From an uncultured Sphingomonas sp. (GTDB lineage Bacteria; Pseudomonadota; Alphaproteobacteria; Sphingomonadales; Sphingomonadaceae), in assembly GCF_913776855.1 (NCBI RefSeq), contig NZ_CAJYQD010000034.1, forward strand, positions 157,363 to 221,362: a stretch of DNA of 64,000 nucleotides. The letters run 5' to 3'. The notes under the pieces were generated by a model that worked only from the letters and a program-made list of their open reading frames with translations, made no database searches and was not told where the DNA came from. Shown one piece after another: positions 1 through 7,942 of this stretch. The first letter of the stretch is position 1; the number at the start of each line of letters is the position of its first letter. Both the position numbers and the translations under genes were made by a program.

Positions 1-471
1 ATAGCTGTCGGCGATGAAGCGCGGCAGGACACGCCAGCCCGTCGTCGCGGCGACGGCCTGCAATCCCTCAAGCAGCGGGTCACCGTCGTAGATCGGACCG
101 AGCCGGAAGCCGCGCGCTTCCCGCCGGATGCCGCCCAGCAACGCGGCGAAGTCGGCAGCCTGCGCCCCCTGCGCCACCGGGCCGCTGCGAAACGGCCAAT
201 AGCATCCCGGCACCTGCCGCAGCCCCAGCAGCGACGGTCCCAGCCCGATCAGCGGCAGCGCGACGACCGGGCGGCCGTCGCGTTCGACGACCATCGTACG
301 GGCGGTGCCGCCATAGCTGTCGATCGCCGCCGCAAACCATTGCCGGCGCAGGAAACGATGCGTCGGTGCTGCCACTTCGGCAACCGCATCGACGGCTTCC
401 GCGATACCGTCGACGATACGAACGGAGGGTGCGTGAGCGGTGGATGCGACGGAGGCTGGCGAAGACAACAT
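1..471 (-). CDS. CelD/FemAB-like acyltransferase, N-terminal part (cut by window edge)
   Basis: The reading frame starts at an ATG and runs 157 codons off the left edge without a stop, so only the N-terminal part is present. The segment around residues 36-50 (HRFLRRQWF) followed by an alternating hydrophobic strand (VVALPLIGLG) resembles the start of the GNAT-fold CelD/BcsL acyltransferases found near sphingomonad exopolysaccharide genes. The C-terminal catalytic part is outside the window, so the family call rests on fold-like features only. The downstream plus-strand gene is divergent, leaving about 116 bases between the two for promoters. The coding frame is convincing from its GC3-rich codons; the function is tentative. 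Confidence 0.5.
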   Translation of the reverse strand, partial: MLSSPASVASTAHAPSVRIVDGIAEAVDAVAEVAAPTHRFLRRQWFAAAIDSYGGTARTMVVERDGRPVVALPLIGLGPSLLGLRQVPGCYWPFRSGPVAQGAQAADFAALLGGIRREARGFRLGPIYDGDPLLEGLQAVAATTGWRVLPRFIADSY

Positions 472-587
472 GATCGCGCCTTGCCACGAACCTGTTACGA
501 TCCGGTAGCCGTGACAGTGCGCAATTTGGACGATCGTAGCGCCGCCGCCGCCTTGCCCCCGTCCGGTGGGCGAGGCATATCCACCGG

Positions 588-1049
588 GTGGAATTCGAAC
601 CTGTCCTGTCGACCGTCGCCAAGACGATCCAGACCGCCATCGCGCCGGTCTTCCTGCTGGCCGGTATCGGGGCGATCCTGAACGTCATGGTCGGCCGCCT
701 TGCCCGGATCGTCGACCGGGCACGCGACCTGGAAAAGCTGCATCCCAGTTCGACCGGTCCCGAACATGCCCGGCATGTGTTCGAACTGCGCCTGCTCGAC
801 CGGCGTATCCGCATCATCAACAATGCGGTGTTCCTGGTCGTGTTGTCGGCGGTCGCCAACTGCAGCGTCGTCGCGATGCTGTTCATCGCCGAACTGCTCG
901 ATTTGGGGTTGGGAAAGGCAGTGGCGATCAGCTTCGTCCTGTCGATGCTGCTGCTGATCGGCGGGCTGGTGTGGTTCCTGTTCGAGGTACGCCTGTCGGT
1001 CCATGCGATCCGGGTGCGGGCCGAATTGCTGGAGCGCGAGCGGGCATGA
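588..1049 (+). CDS. DUF2721 family membrane protein
   Basis: A 153-residue protein with three hydrophobic segments at roughly residues 12-33, 82-105 and 112-135, separated by a charged cytoplasmic stretch rich in Arg and Asp (GRLARIVDRARDLE). This layout is typical of the DUF2721 family of small bacterial inner-membrane proteins, whose function is unknown. The start is a GTG; an AGG-containing sequence lies somewhat far upstream, so the exact start is uncertain. The stop overlaps the start of the next gene in an ATGA, so the two are probably translated from one mRNA. Confidence 0.75.
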   Translation: MEFEPVLSTVAKTIQTAIAPVFLLAGIGAILNVMVGRLARIVDRARDLEKLHPSSTGPEHARHVFELRLLDRRIRIINNAVFLVVLSAVANCSVVAMLFIAELLDLGLGKAVAISFVLSMLLLIGGLVWFLFEVRLSVHAIRVRAELLERERA

Positions 1050-1450
1050 CCCCGCGCCGCGAACGCACGGCGTTGCAGGCGGCGGTCGCATTGGTCTGTA
1101 TCGTGCCGTTCGGCGCGTCGCTGGCCGGCATCCTGTACGGTGCGGCGTGGCTGCAACTGGCGCCTTCGACCGACATGGACAGCCATTTCCGCTATCTGTC
1201 CGGGCTGTTCCTGGGGATGGCCCTGGGTTTCGCCAGTTGCATCCCCGGTATCGACCGCAAGAGCGGACGCTTCCGCCTGCTGGGCATGATGGTCGTCATC
1301 GGCGGCTTCGCGCGACTGTCGTCGCTGGCGACGATCGGCACCCCCTCGACCGGGCAGCTGACCGGGCTGTGCATCGAACTGATCGTCGTGCCGCTGCTGC
1401 TGGCGTGGCAGACGCGGGTCGCCGGGCGCTGTCGGATGGCGCCGGCCTGA
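1046..1450 (+). CDS. DUF4345-like four-helix membrane protein
   Basis: A 134-residue protein with four predicted membrane helices: the N-terminal helix near 12-32, then LSGLFLGMALGFASCIPGI (about 49-67), a central MMVVIGGFARL segment, and a C-terminal helix before a basic tail. The pattern and length match the DUF4345 family of small membrane proteins of unknown function. Its ATG overlaps the stop of the upstream DUF2721 gene by four bases, which implies translational coupling and a shared role in the membrane. It converges on the minus-strand lipoprotein gene three bases further on. Confidence 0.65.
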   Translation: MTPRRERTALQAAVALVCIVPFGASLAGILYGAAWLQLAPSTDMDSHFRYLSGLFLGMALGFASCIPGIDRKSGRFRLLGMMVVIGGFARLSSLATIGTPSTGQLTGLCIELIVVPLLLAWQTRVAGRCRMAPA

Positions 1451-1453
1451 CCC

Positions 1454-2068
1454 TTATCGGGCGACCGGTTCCAGCGCCGCGACCGGGACCCAGCCTTCGG
1501 AACGCACCTGTCGGTCGGAGGGGTAGATGACGCGGACATTCGCGCCCGAGCGCGCGGCGATGCCCACCACGTCGCCGCGCACGACATAGGCCTTGCCCGT
1601 CGCCCCGCCCGGCTGTGCGCTGAGCGGCACCTTCGCCGCCTTCACCCGTGCCAGGTCGCTCCACCCGCCCGCACCGGTGCGCGACAGTTCCAGCCCTTTG
1701 GGGTTATCGAGGAACGGCCCCGCCACCTGCGCACAGCCCGACAAGTTGCCGCTGCCCGGCAGGGTCAGCCGCACACCGTCGCCGGTCGGGTCGATGCGAC
1801 CGGACGGCGGACGCGTCGCGCCATAGGGGGTGGCAAGCGCGCGGATCGTCGCGCCCTTCGCATCGCTGCGCCCGGTCACGACAAAGTCGCAGCGGCGGTT
1901 ACCCTCGTCCTCCATCAGGAACCGTCCGACGATGCGACCATCGGGCGCCACCGCCAGCGACAGCCCTTCATACAGGCCCGACCGCAGGCCCGGTGCGGCG
2001 GGTGGCCGCGCCTCGGCACAACCGGCGATCAGCAACAGCGCAACGGCAGCGACAGATAGAGTCTTCAA
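1454..2068 (-). CDS. exported lipoprotein with C-terminal SH3-like segment
   Basis: A 204-residue protein with a lipoprotein signal (LLLIAGC, lipidated Cys at residue 16). The middle is a beta-rich, Gly/Pro-rich region with a Cys pair (EGNRRCDF and NLSGCAQ). The last 60 residues (KAYVVRGDVVGI...VRVIYPSDRQVRSEGWVPVAAL) read like a bacterial SH3 fold, a domain often used to hold cell-wall material. The start is a TTG, not an ATG: a GGGAGG Shine-Dalgarno sits six bases before it and the TTGA overlaps the stop of the upstream muramidase gene. Pairing with a muramidase suggests a cell-wall role, but that is inference from context. Confidence 0.7.
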   Translation of the reverse strand: MKTLSVAAVALLLIAGCAEARPPAAPGLRSGLYEGLSLAVAPDGRIVGRFLMEDEGNRRCDFVVTGRSDAKGATIRALATPYGATRPPSGRIDPTGDGVRLTLPGSGNLSGCAQVAGPFLDNPKGLELSRTGAGGWSDLARVKAAKVPLSAQPGGATGKAYVVRGDVVGIAARSGANVRVIYPSDRQVRSEGWVPVAALEPVAR

Positions 2069-3150
2069 ACCTTGCCTCCCAATGCCTTGTATTCGCGGGC
2101 GAACTGCTTGTCGTAGGTGCCATAGTCGTCGCCATTATAGGCGCGCGCCATGCCGACGAAATCCTTGCGGCGCAGTGCCGACACCATGCCCGGCGTCTTG
2201 ATGCAATAGCCGACGAACGCGTCCAGCTGCCCGCGCTCGCCCGCCTTCATCGCCTCGACGAAGGCGAAGACGTCCTTGTACCCGCACTTCCAGTAATTGG
2301 CGCCCAGCACCTGGCACATGCCCCATGACGTCGATTGCAGCGCGGCATCGGCGTCGAGCGCCATTGCCTCGCGCAGCGTCCGCCATGCGGTCGCATGGTC
2401 CTTGTTGTTCTTCTGCCACTGCCACCCGGCCTTCTTCTTATAGGGGTAGGACAGCAGCGGATGCGTCTCGTCATATTTCTTCTTGGTCAGCTTGCGGAAC
2501 CAGTGCCCCTCGAACGCGATCTTGGGCAGGCCGTCAGCGCCGAAGCCCGATCGTCCGCCCGACTCGACCGTCGCCAGCGCCCGGACCAGCAGCGGGTCGA
2601 TGTCGCGCCCCAGCCGCGCCGCCGCGTCGATATAGTCGCGATCGGTCAGCTTGCGGGCCGCCCCGCCACTGCCCCCCGCAGGCGCGGGGTTGGCCGGTGC
2701 CGCGCCCTTGCCGGCGGTGCGACCGGCGGGCGACGGCGCACTGACCCGGCGTTCGCGGCTACGATCGGCGAACAGCGAACTCCATGCCCCCGCCATCGCG
2801 CGTTGCAGGTCGGCCAGCTGCCCCTGCGCCCAGTCCGTCCAGGAACGATCCGCATCGGCTGGCGGCGTGACGCGACGCGCGCGCATCCGTTCCCCCGCGC
2901 GCGCCAGCATCATCTGCAGCGTGCGCCCTTCGGGATCGACCCGCCCGTCGGGATGGGGATAGCGCAGGATCTCGCGCTGAAACCGGTTGATCCGGTTGAC
3001 CAGCGCCGGATCGGACCGACCGTTTTCCGGCAGGGCGGCACGGTCGTCGATGACGTTGAACAAATGCTGGACCGTGCGCACATCGCCAGGGCGATTCGCC
3101 GCGCGGCGTCCTGTTCCCACCGGTGCGGTCAGCAAGCCGCGAGCAGCCAT
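2065..3150 (-). CDS. N-acetylmuramidase (DUF3380-type) with peptidoglycan-binding domain
   Basis: A 361-residue enzyme. Residues 20-85 resemble a peptidoglycan-binding helical domain (RFQREILRYPHPDGRVDPEG), residues 135-165 form an Ala/Pro/Gly linker, and residues 168-361 match the N-acetylmuramidase (DUF3380) domain known from phage endolysins. The segment LVRALATVESGG places the likely catalytic Glu at residue 196. The frame stays open upstream, but the ATG chosen has GGAGA six bases before it, so the longer version is unlikely. No signal peptide is visible, as in many endolysin-type proteins. The stop overlaps the start of the lipoprotein gene downstream. No other phage genes lie nearby, so it looks domesticated. 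Confidence 0.8.
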   Translation of the reverse strand: MAARGLLTAPVGTGRRAANRPGDVRTVQHLFNVIDDRAALPENGRSDPALVNRINRFQREILRYPHPDGRVDPEGRTLQMMLARAGERMRARRVTPPADADRSWTDWAQGQLADLQRAMAGAWSSLFADRSRERRVSAPSPAGRTAGKGAAPANPAPAGGSGGAARKLTDRDYIDAAARLGRDIDPLLVRALATVESGGRSGFGADGLPKIAFEGHWFRKLTKKKYDETHPLLSYPYKKKAGWQWQKNNKDHATAWRTLREAMALDADAALQSTSWGMCQVLGANYWKCGYKDVFAFVEAMKAGERGQLDAFVGYCIKTPGMVSALRRKDFVGMARAYNGDDYGTYDKQFAREYKALGGKV

Positions 3151-3374
3151 ATCGTTTCTCCGTTTTACGGCGAACATGGATTGCCGGCATGATCGCCCCG
3201 ACCGGCCCCGTGGTGCAACCCCCACCGGACCGAAAAAATAGTGTACCTGCCGATTTAGCCCCTTGCTTTTCGGGAAGGCGGCAGAGGTCCGCGCGTCGCA
3301 AGCTGGCTGCGCCGAACTGCCGATCCGTTCCCCGCCCATCGCAAAATTTAGCTGCTTGCGCGGTGGGAGATTTC

Positions 3375-3420
3375 CTACAATTAGTAGTGCCGATGGCGGC
3401 GCGACCGCTACACATGGTAT
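3375..3420 (+). promoter_or_regulatory. candidate NrdR operator pair upstream of nrdA
   Basis: Two related 13-base boxes, CTACAATTAGTAG (3375-3387) and CTACACATGGTAT (3408-3420), lie 33 bases apart, about three helical turns, and roughly 120-165 bases before the nrdA start. The first is a good inverted repeat (CTAC/GTAG). NrdR, the ribonucleotide reductase repressor, is known to bind pairs of imperfect palindromes with about this spacing upstream of nrd genes. No NrdR gene is in the window. The rest of the 388-base gap between the muramidase and nrdA shows no gene; it is less GC-rich than its surroundings, as expected for a promoter. Confidence 0.45.
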
Positions 3421-3538
3421 AACCCCGACCGGAACCGGTGACGCCCCCGTCGCGTCGCCGGGGTTCGTTCGGACCGGTGACAAACCGATTTTCATATGCA
3501 GGGGCATCCCATCCCCGCCGAACACAGGAACCGGGACG

Positions 3539-5437
3539 ATGACCTTTCAGGACAGTCAGGACGCCCAGATGAACGAACTGCAATTCGCCGATCCGGCCCC
3601 CGCCGCCCCGACCCCCGAACGGACCAGCCGCACGGTCGATGCGCTGCTGCACGCGGTCGAGGTAGATCATTCGCGCGACGCGCTGCTGACCGATTTCGGC
3701 AAGGATACGCTGAAGGACCGCTACCTTCTTCCCGGCGAATCGTACCAGGACCTGTTCGTGCGCGTGGCGTCGGCCTATGCCGATGACGCCGAACACGCCC
3801 AGCGGCTGTACGACTATATCTCAAAGCTGTGGTTCATGCCGGCCACGCCGGTCCTGTCGAACGGCGGCACCGGACGCGGGCTGCCGATCAGCTGCTATCT
3901 CAACTCGGTTCCCGACAGCCTCGAAGGGATCGTCGAGACGTGGAACGAGAATGTGTGGCTGGCGTCGCGCGGCGGCGGCATCGGCACCTATTGGGGCAGC
4001 GTGCGCGGCATCGGCGAGCCGGTCGGCCTGAACGGCAAGACCAGCGGCATCATCCCGTTCGTCCGCGTCATGGATTCGCTGACGCTGGCGATTTCGCAGG
4101 GGTCGCTGCGGCGCGGATCGGCCGCCTGCTATCTCGACATCAGCCATCCGGAGATCGAGGAGTTCCTCGAAATCCGCAAGCCCAGCGGCGACTTCAACCG
4201 CAAGGCGCTGAACCTGCACCACGGCGTGCTGATCCCCGACGCGTTCATGGAAGCGGTGCGCGACGGCGCCGAATGGGAGCTGAAGAGTCCGAAGGACGGA
4301 TCGGTCCGCACCACCGTCGACGCGCGCTCCCTGTTCCAGAAGCTGGTCGAGACTCGCCTCGCGACCGGTGAGCCGTACATCGTGTTCAGCGATCACGTGA
4401 ACAACACGATGCCCAAGCATCACCGCGACCTGGGCCTCAAGGTATCGACGTCGAACCTGTGCAGCGAGATCACACTGCCGACCGGCACCGACCACCTCGG
4501 CAACGACCGCACCGCCGTGTGCTGCCTGTCGTCGCTGAACCTCGAAACCTGGGACGAATGGAACGGCGACAAGCGCTTCATCGAGGACGTGATGCGCTTC
4601 CTCGACAATGTGCTGACCGACTATATCGAGCGTGCGCCGGACGAGATGGCCCGCGCCCGCTATTCGGCCAGCCGCGAGCGGTCGGTCGGCCTGGGCGTGA
4701 TGGGCTTCCACTCGTTCCTGCAGGCGCGCGGCCTGCCGTTCGAAGGGGCGATGGCGAAGGCGTGGAACCTGAAGATCTTCCGCCACGTCAACGCGCAGGT
4801 GAACGAGGCGTCGATGCACCTCGCCAACGAGCGTGGCCCCTGCCCCGACGCCGCCGATATGGGCGTGATGGAGCGGTTCAGCTGCAAGATGGCGATCGCG
4901 CCGACCGCGTCGATCAGCATCATCTGCGGCGGCACCAGCGCGTGCATCGAACCGATCCCGGCGAACATCTATACCCACAAGACGCTGAGCGGTTCGTGGT
5001 CGGTCAAGAACCCGTATCTCGAAAAGCTGCTGATCGCGAAGTCTAAGAACAGCGATGCGGTGTGGAATTCGATCCTCGAGCGTGGCGGGTCGGTCCAGCA
5101 TCTCGATTTCCTCAGCCAAGAGGAAAAGGACACCTACAAGACCAGCTTCGAGATCGACCAGCGCTGGCTGCTCGAACTGGCGGGCGACCGCGCGCCGTTC
5201 ATCGACCAGGCACAGTCGCTGAACCTGTTCATTCCGGCCGATGTCGAGAAGTGGGACCTGCTGATGCTCCACTATCGCGCGTGGGAGCTGGGCATCAAAT
5301 CGCTTTATTACCTGCGGTCGAAGTCTGTGCAGCGCGCCGGGTTCGCCGGTGGCGTCGAGGCGGACAATACGTCCGAGTTGGCCAAGTTCGATCTGGGCGA
5401 GAGCACGGATTATGATGAATGTCTGGCCTGTCAGTAA
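3539..5437 (+). CDS. nrdA: ribonucleoside-diphosphate reductase, alpha subunit
   Basis: The large catalytic subunit of class I ribonucleotide reductase, which makes deoxynucleotides in the cytoplasm. At 632 residues it is shorter than the E. coli protein and has no obvious N-terminal ATP-cone. Visible signatures are FMPATPVLSNGGTGRGLPISC with the first catalytic Cys, the substrate-site stretch SNLCSEI, the FSCKMAIAPTASIS region, and the paired Tyr radical path LYYLRSKSVQRAG. The C-terminus ends in DECLACQ, the shuttle cysteine pair reduced by thioredoxin or glutaredoxin. The ATG at the chosen start follows AGGAACC; a second ATG ten codons later is possible. nrdB follows about 0.8 kb downstream, after two small genes. 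Confidence 0.96.
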   Translation: MTFQDSQDAQMNELQFADPAPAAPTPERTSRTVDALLHAVEVDHSRDALLTDFGKDTLKDRYLLPGESYQDLFVRVASAYADDAEHAQRLYDYISKLWFMPATPVLSNGGTGRGLPISCYLNSVPDSLEGIVETWNENVWLASRGGGIGTYWGSVRGIGEPVGLNGKTSGIIPFVRVMDSLTLAISQGSLRRGSAACYLDISHPEIEEFLEIRKPSGDFNRKALNLHHGVLIPDAFMEAVRDGAEWELKSPKDGSVRTTVDARSLFQKLVETRLATGEPYIVFSDHVNNTMPKHHRDLGLKVSTSNLCSEITLPTGTDHLGNDRTAVCCLSSLNLETWDEWNGDKRFIEDVMRFLDNVLTDYIERAPDEMARARYSASRERSVGLGVMGFHSFLQARGLPFEGAMAKAWNLKIFRHVNAQVNEASMHLANERGPCPDAADMGVMERFSCKMAIAPTASISIICGGTSACIEPIPANIYTHKTLSGSWSVKNPYLEKLLIAKSKNSDAVWNSILERGGSVQHLDFLSQEEKDTYKTSFEIDQRWLLELAGDRAPFIDQAQSLNLFIPADVEKWDLLMLHYRAWELGIKSLYYLRSKSVQRAGFAGGVEADNTSELAKFDLGESTDYDECLACQ

Positions 5438-5445
5438 GCGGGTCG

Positions 5446-5471
5446 CCCTGCCTTGCTCAAGCAAGGCAGGG
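5446..5471 (+). terminator. perfect hairpin after nrdA
   Basis: An 11-base-pair perfect stem (CCCTGCCTTGC / GCAAGGCAGGG) with a TCAA loop begins eight bases after the nrdA stop. There is no following run of T, so it may act as a transcript-end stabiliser or a weak terminator rather than a classical Rho-independent terminator. Confidence 0.5.
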
Positions 5472-5543
5472 ACAGACCACGGCGGGCAGCGGGGGCGCAT
5501 AGCGTCCCCGTCTGACGGCGTGGTCGTGCAAACTGCACCCACG

Positions 5544-5567
5544 AAAAAGGGGGCACGCAGCCCCCTT
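5544..5567 (-). terminator. Rho-independent terminator of the DUF2171 gene
   Basis: Read on the minus strand, the stem AAGGGGGC / GCCCCCTT with a five-base loop is followed directly by TTTTT. It lies about 25 bases after the stop of the minus-strand DUF2171 gene. Confidence 0.75.
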
Positions 5568-5591
5568 CCCCGTCGCAGATCGTGCGATCGA

Positions 5592-5867
5592 TCAAATGGC
5601 GCCGCCATCCTCTTCGGTTTCGAACGTCACCGCGACATCGGCGTTGGCAGAGAGACGAACGGTGTCGCCCTCGACCTCGGCGACGAGGCCGCCGTCGATA
5701 TAATGGTGATGACCGGCATGGCTGCTTTCGGCACCTTCGATCTCCGCGCCGCTGTCCTTCTTGGTCAGCTTGATGCGGTCGCCTTCGACGCGATCGACGG
5801 TGCCGACATGGACGCCGTCGGCGCCGACGACTTCGGCATGTTCCTTGATGTTGCTGAGATCGGCCAT
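5592..5867 (-). CDS. DUF2171 domain protein
   Basis: A 91-residue acidic cytoplasmic protein. Its pattern, MADLSNIKEHAEVVGADG followed by GTVDRVEGDRIKLTKKD and a later LVAEVEGDTVRLS, is the beta-strand repeat of the DUF2171/PRC-barrel-like family, common as a single small gene in sphingomonads. A His-rich turn (HAGHHHYID) lies in the middle and could bind metal, though that is only suggested by composition. Function is unknown; related proteins are often stress-associated. It is monocistronic, with its own terminator downstream, and its start lies 53 bases from the divergent small membrane protein gene. Confidence 0.85.
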   Translation of the reverse strand: MADLSNIKEHAEVVGADGVHVGTVDRVEGDRIKLTKKDSGAEIEGAESSHAGHHHYIDGGLVAEVEGDTVRLSANADVAVTFETEEDGGAI

Positions 5868-5920
5868 GGTGTTTCTCCTGTGGGGGCGGCGGTCAAACGC
5901 ACGTCCGCGCAGTTGGTCGC

Positions 5921-6121
5921 ATGACCGCGAACGTCGTCATCATGTTGTCGGTCGCGCTGGTGTCGGGCGGCGTCGGGCTGTGGCTGCTGCTGCGGCTCAG
6001 GTCGCGTGCCACGCCGCAGAGCCGCTATGCTCATGCTATGGTGGGGGTCATGGCAATGGCGCTCGGCATCATCCTGACGATCTTCGGCATCGCGCAATGG
6101 TCGTGGAGCAGCGCGCCATGA
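5921..6121 (+). CDS. small two-helix membrane protein
   Basis: A 66-residue protein with two strongly hydrophobic segments (VVIMLSVALVSGGVGLWLLL and MVGVMAMALGIILTIFGIAQW) joined by a short basic loop (RLRSRATPQSRYAH). The hydrophobic pattern and codon use support a real gene; I do not recognise the family. No strong ribosome-binding site precedes the ATG. It lies between the DUF2171 gene and nrdB, on the nrdB strand, but a REP-like palindrome separates it from nrdB. Confidence 0.55.
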   Translation: MTANVVIMLSVALVSGGVGLWLLLRLRSRATPQSRYAHAMVGVMAMALGIILTIFGIAQWSWSSAP

Positions 6122-6133
6122 ACCGACCCAACC

Positions 6134-6212
6134 GTGCCTCCGCGAAGGCGGGGGTCCAGCGCCACAAGCGACGACGTTCGCGACCCTAGGCTCCCGCCTG
6201 CGCGGGAGCACC
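6134..6212. repeat. REP-pair intergenic palindrome
   Basis: Two GC-rich half-elements face each other: CCGCGAAGGCGGGGGTCCAG on the left and CTCCCGCCTGCGCGGGAGC on the right, about 40 bases apart. The same core (GC-AAGGCGGGGGTCC / CCGCCTGCGCGGG) recurs in other gaps of this window. Confidence 0.75.
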
Positions 6213-6254
6213 ACAGAAATCCAAGACAAACCAACGTTTCCCCGGAGTAACCCC

Positions 6255-7304
6255 ATGTCGCTCACCGAAGCCCGCAAGCAGTACAAGCCGTTCGAATACC
6301 CCTGGGCGTTCGATTTCTGGAAGCGCCAGCAGCAGATCCACTGGATGCCCGAAGAGGTGCCGCTGGGTGAAGATTGCCGCGACTGGGCGCAGAAGCTGAC
6401 GCCACACGAACGCAACCTGCTGACGCAGATCTTTCGCTTCTTCACCCAGGCGGACGTCGAGGTGCAGGATTGCTATCACGAAAAATACGGCCGCATCTTC
6501 AAGCCGACCGAGATCAAGATGATGCTCGCCGCCTTCTCCAACATGGAGACGGTGCATATCGCGGCGTACAGCCACCTGCTCGACACGATCGGGATGCCCG
6601 AGAGCGAGTATGGCGCCTTCCTCGAATATAGCGAGATGAAGGACAAGCACGACTATCTGCAGAATTTCGGCGTCGATACCGATGAGGACATTGCCAAGAC
6701 GCTGGCGATGTTCGGCGGCTTTACCGAAGGATTGCAGCTGTTCGCGTCGTTCGCGATGCTGATGAACTTCCCGCGCTTCAACAAGATGAAGGGCATGGGG
6801 CAGATCGTGTCGTGGTCGGTCCGCGACGAGAGCCTGCACTGCGAAGGCATCATCAAGCTGTTCCACGCCTTCTGCAAGGAACGCGACTGCATGACCCGCG
6901 CCGTGCGCGACGACATCGCCGACATGTGCCAGACGACGGTGCGGCTGGAGGACAACTTCATCGATCTCGCCTTCGAAATGGGGCCGGTCCACGGCATGAC
7001 CGCGAAGGAGATCAAGAAGTATATCCGCTACATCGCCGACTGGCGGCTGGGACAGTTGGGCATGAAGCCGATCTATCTGATCGACGAACATCCCCTGCCG
7101 TGGCTGGCGCCGCTGCTGAACGGTGTCGAACACGCCAATTTCTTCGAACAGCGCGCGACGGAGTATTCGAAGGCAGCGACGCGCGGTAACTGGAACGAGG
7201 TCTGGGACGGCTTCGACAAGCGGCAGAAGGCCAAGGTTACGGCACCGGCGAACGAGGAAGCCACGGGCATGGGCGATATGTTCGGGGGCGCGGCGGCGGA
7301 GTAA
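6255..7304 (+). CDS. nrdB: ribonucleoside-diphosphate reductase, beta subunit
   Basis: The 349-residue radical-generating subunit of class I ribonucleotide reductase. Metal-ligand and radical residues are visible in order: Asp67 (TQADVEVQD), Glu98 and His101 with Tyr105 in METVHIAAYSHL, a Glu in TEGLQLFASF, and Glu/His in RDESLHCEG. The Tyr at the radical position argues for a tyrosyl-radical enzyme (class Ia-like) rather than the Phe-containing class Ic. The ATG follows CGGAGTAACCCC, giving a usable ribosome-binding site. It should pair with the nrdA product, whose gene is on the same strand upstream. A 19-base hairpin (GGGGCAGC/GCTGCCCC) follows the stop. Confidence 0.96.
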   Translation: MSLTEARKQYKPFEYPWAFDFWKRQQQIHWMPEEVPLGEDCRDWAQKLTPHERNLLTQIFRFFTQADVEVQDCYHEKYGRIFKPTEIKMMLAAFSNMETVHIAAYSHLLDTIGMPESEYGAFLEYSEMKDKHDYLQNFGVDTDEDIAKTLAMFGGFTEGLQLFASFAMLMNFPRFNKMKGMGQIVSWSVRDESLHCEGIIKLFHAFCKERDCMTRAVRDDIADMCQTTVRLEDNFIDLAFEMGPVHGMTAKEIKKYIRYIADWRLGQLGMKPIYLIDEHPLPWLAPLLNGVEHANFFEQRATEYSKAATRGNWNEVWDGFDKRQKAKVTAPANEEATGMGDMFGGAAAE

Positions 7305-7737
7305 GCCGCGCCGGGCAAGGGGCAGCATGGCTGCCCCGAACCTCAAGGTGCGGCCGGGCGGCAGCGCCGAAAGCGCCGTCCGACGGCAGGGACTTAGCCC
7401 ATGCCGGCCGTCCAAAGTTCACTAAGTTCACCCTCGCACGCAATTCGCGCGTGCTGCTTTCGAACCGTTCAAAGAGCGCGGAGTGTGGCGACCCGGCAGC
7501 AGGATGGCGAAGTCTGGTCGTGTAGGACAGTGCGAAGTTATAGCCCCTATCGCGCCATCGGCGTGCATCGGACAATCTATAGCTAACGATAGGTCTCGCT
7601 TCGCTTCTACACTTCGAACCAAGAATACCATGTTATGTTATTTCATATTGCAATCGATATTGTTTTGATCGTCTCTTGTTCCCTGTTAAAACCATTCTTG
7701 CACCTGATATGTTCTTTCCTCATTAAGGAGAGAAGAT
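7305..7737. other. intergenic region, GC-rich then sharply AT-rich
   Basis: This 433-base gap holds no convincing gene. It begins with a short hairpin after nrdB (7319-7337), then one copy of the AAAGTTCAC tandem repeat, then shifts composition: positions 7621-7680 have only 17 G or C in 60, far below the rest of the window. The AT-rich end leads into a well-formed AAGGAG ribosome-binding site for the small gene at 7738 and probably contains its promoter. Confidence 0.6.
7413..7440 (+). repeat. AAAGTTCAC tandem repeat, copy A
   Basis: AAAGTTCACTAAGTTCACC is an almost exact direct repeat of a nine-base unit followed by CTCG. It matches copies at 19698 and 43912. Resemblance to the 19698 copy continues in patches for about 120 bases (for example TGTAGGACAGTGC versus TGTAGGAAAGTGC). 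Confidence 0.7.
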
Positions 7738-7938
7738 ATGCCAATGTATGTCGTCAATAATAATGCGCAGTGGAATGGTGACCACGAAGTTCATGAAACC
7801 ACCTGCCGGTATATGCCTTCGAGCTACAAAGATCTTGGCTACCATTCCTCGTGTTCATCAGCGATAACGGAAGCGAAGCGCACTTATTCGCAGTCCAACG
7901 GTTGCGCTACCTGCTCCCCAAGCTGCCATACCTCGTAA
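7738..7938 (+). CDS. small Cys-rich protein (possible zinc-ribbon-like)
   Basis: A 66-residue protein with five Cys and several His: Cys23, Cys39, then a C-terminal CATCSPSCH cluster (Cys56, Cys59, Cys63, His64). The N-terminus carries YVVNNNAQ and GDHEVHETTC. I recall a widespread family of similar miniproteins ending in a C-x2-C-x3-CHTS-type tail, but cannot name it and know of no function. The Cys/His spacing suggests metal binding. An AAGGAG sits eight bases before the ATG. The gene and its upstream region are much more AT-rich than their neighbours, which suggests horizontal acquisition. It converges on the HNH gene four bases downstream. Confidence 0.75.
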   Translation: MPMYVVNNNAQWNGDHEVHETTCRYMPSSYKDLGYHSSCSSAITEAKRTYSQSNGCATCSPSCHTS

Positions 7939-7942
7939 GATT

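Noticed and set aside
2065..3150. Prophage remnant suggested by the endolysin-type muramidase
   Set aside because: No holin, capsid, tail, integrase or repressor gene lies nearby, and composition is normal for the region.
5446..5471. Riboswitch or attenuator after nrdA
   Set aside because: Only a simple hairpin with no conserved aptamer-like sequence; it lies at a transcript end.
3821..5608. A 595-codon minus-strand frame opposite nrdA
   Set aside because: Same mirror-frame composition; nrdA is certain on the other strand.
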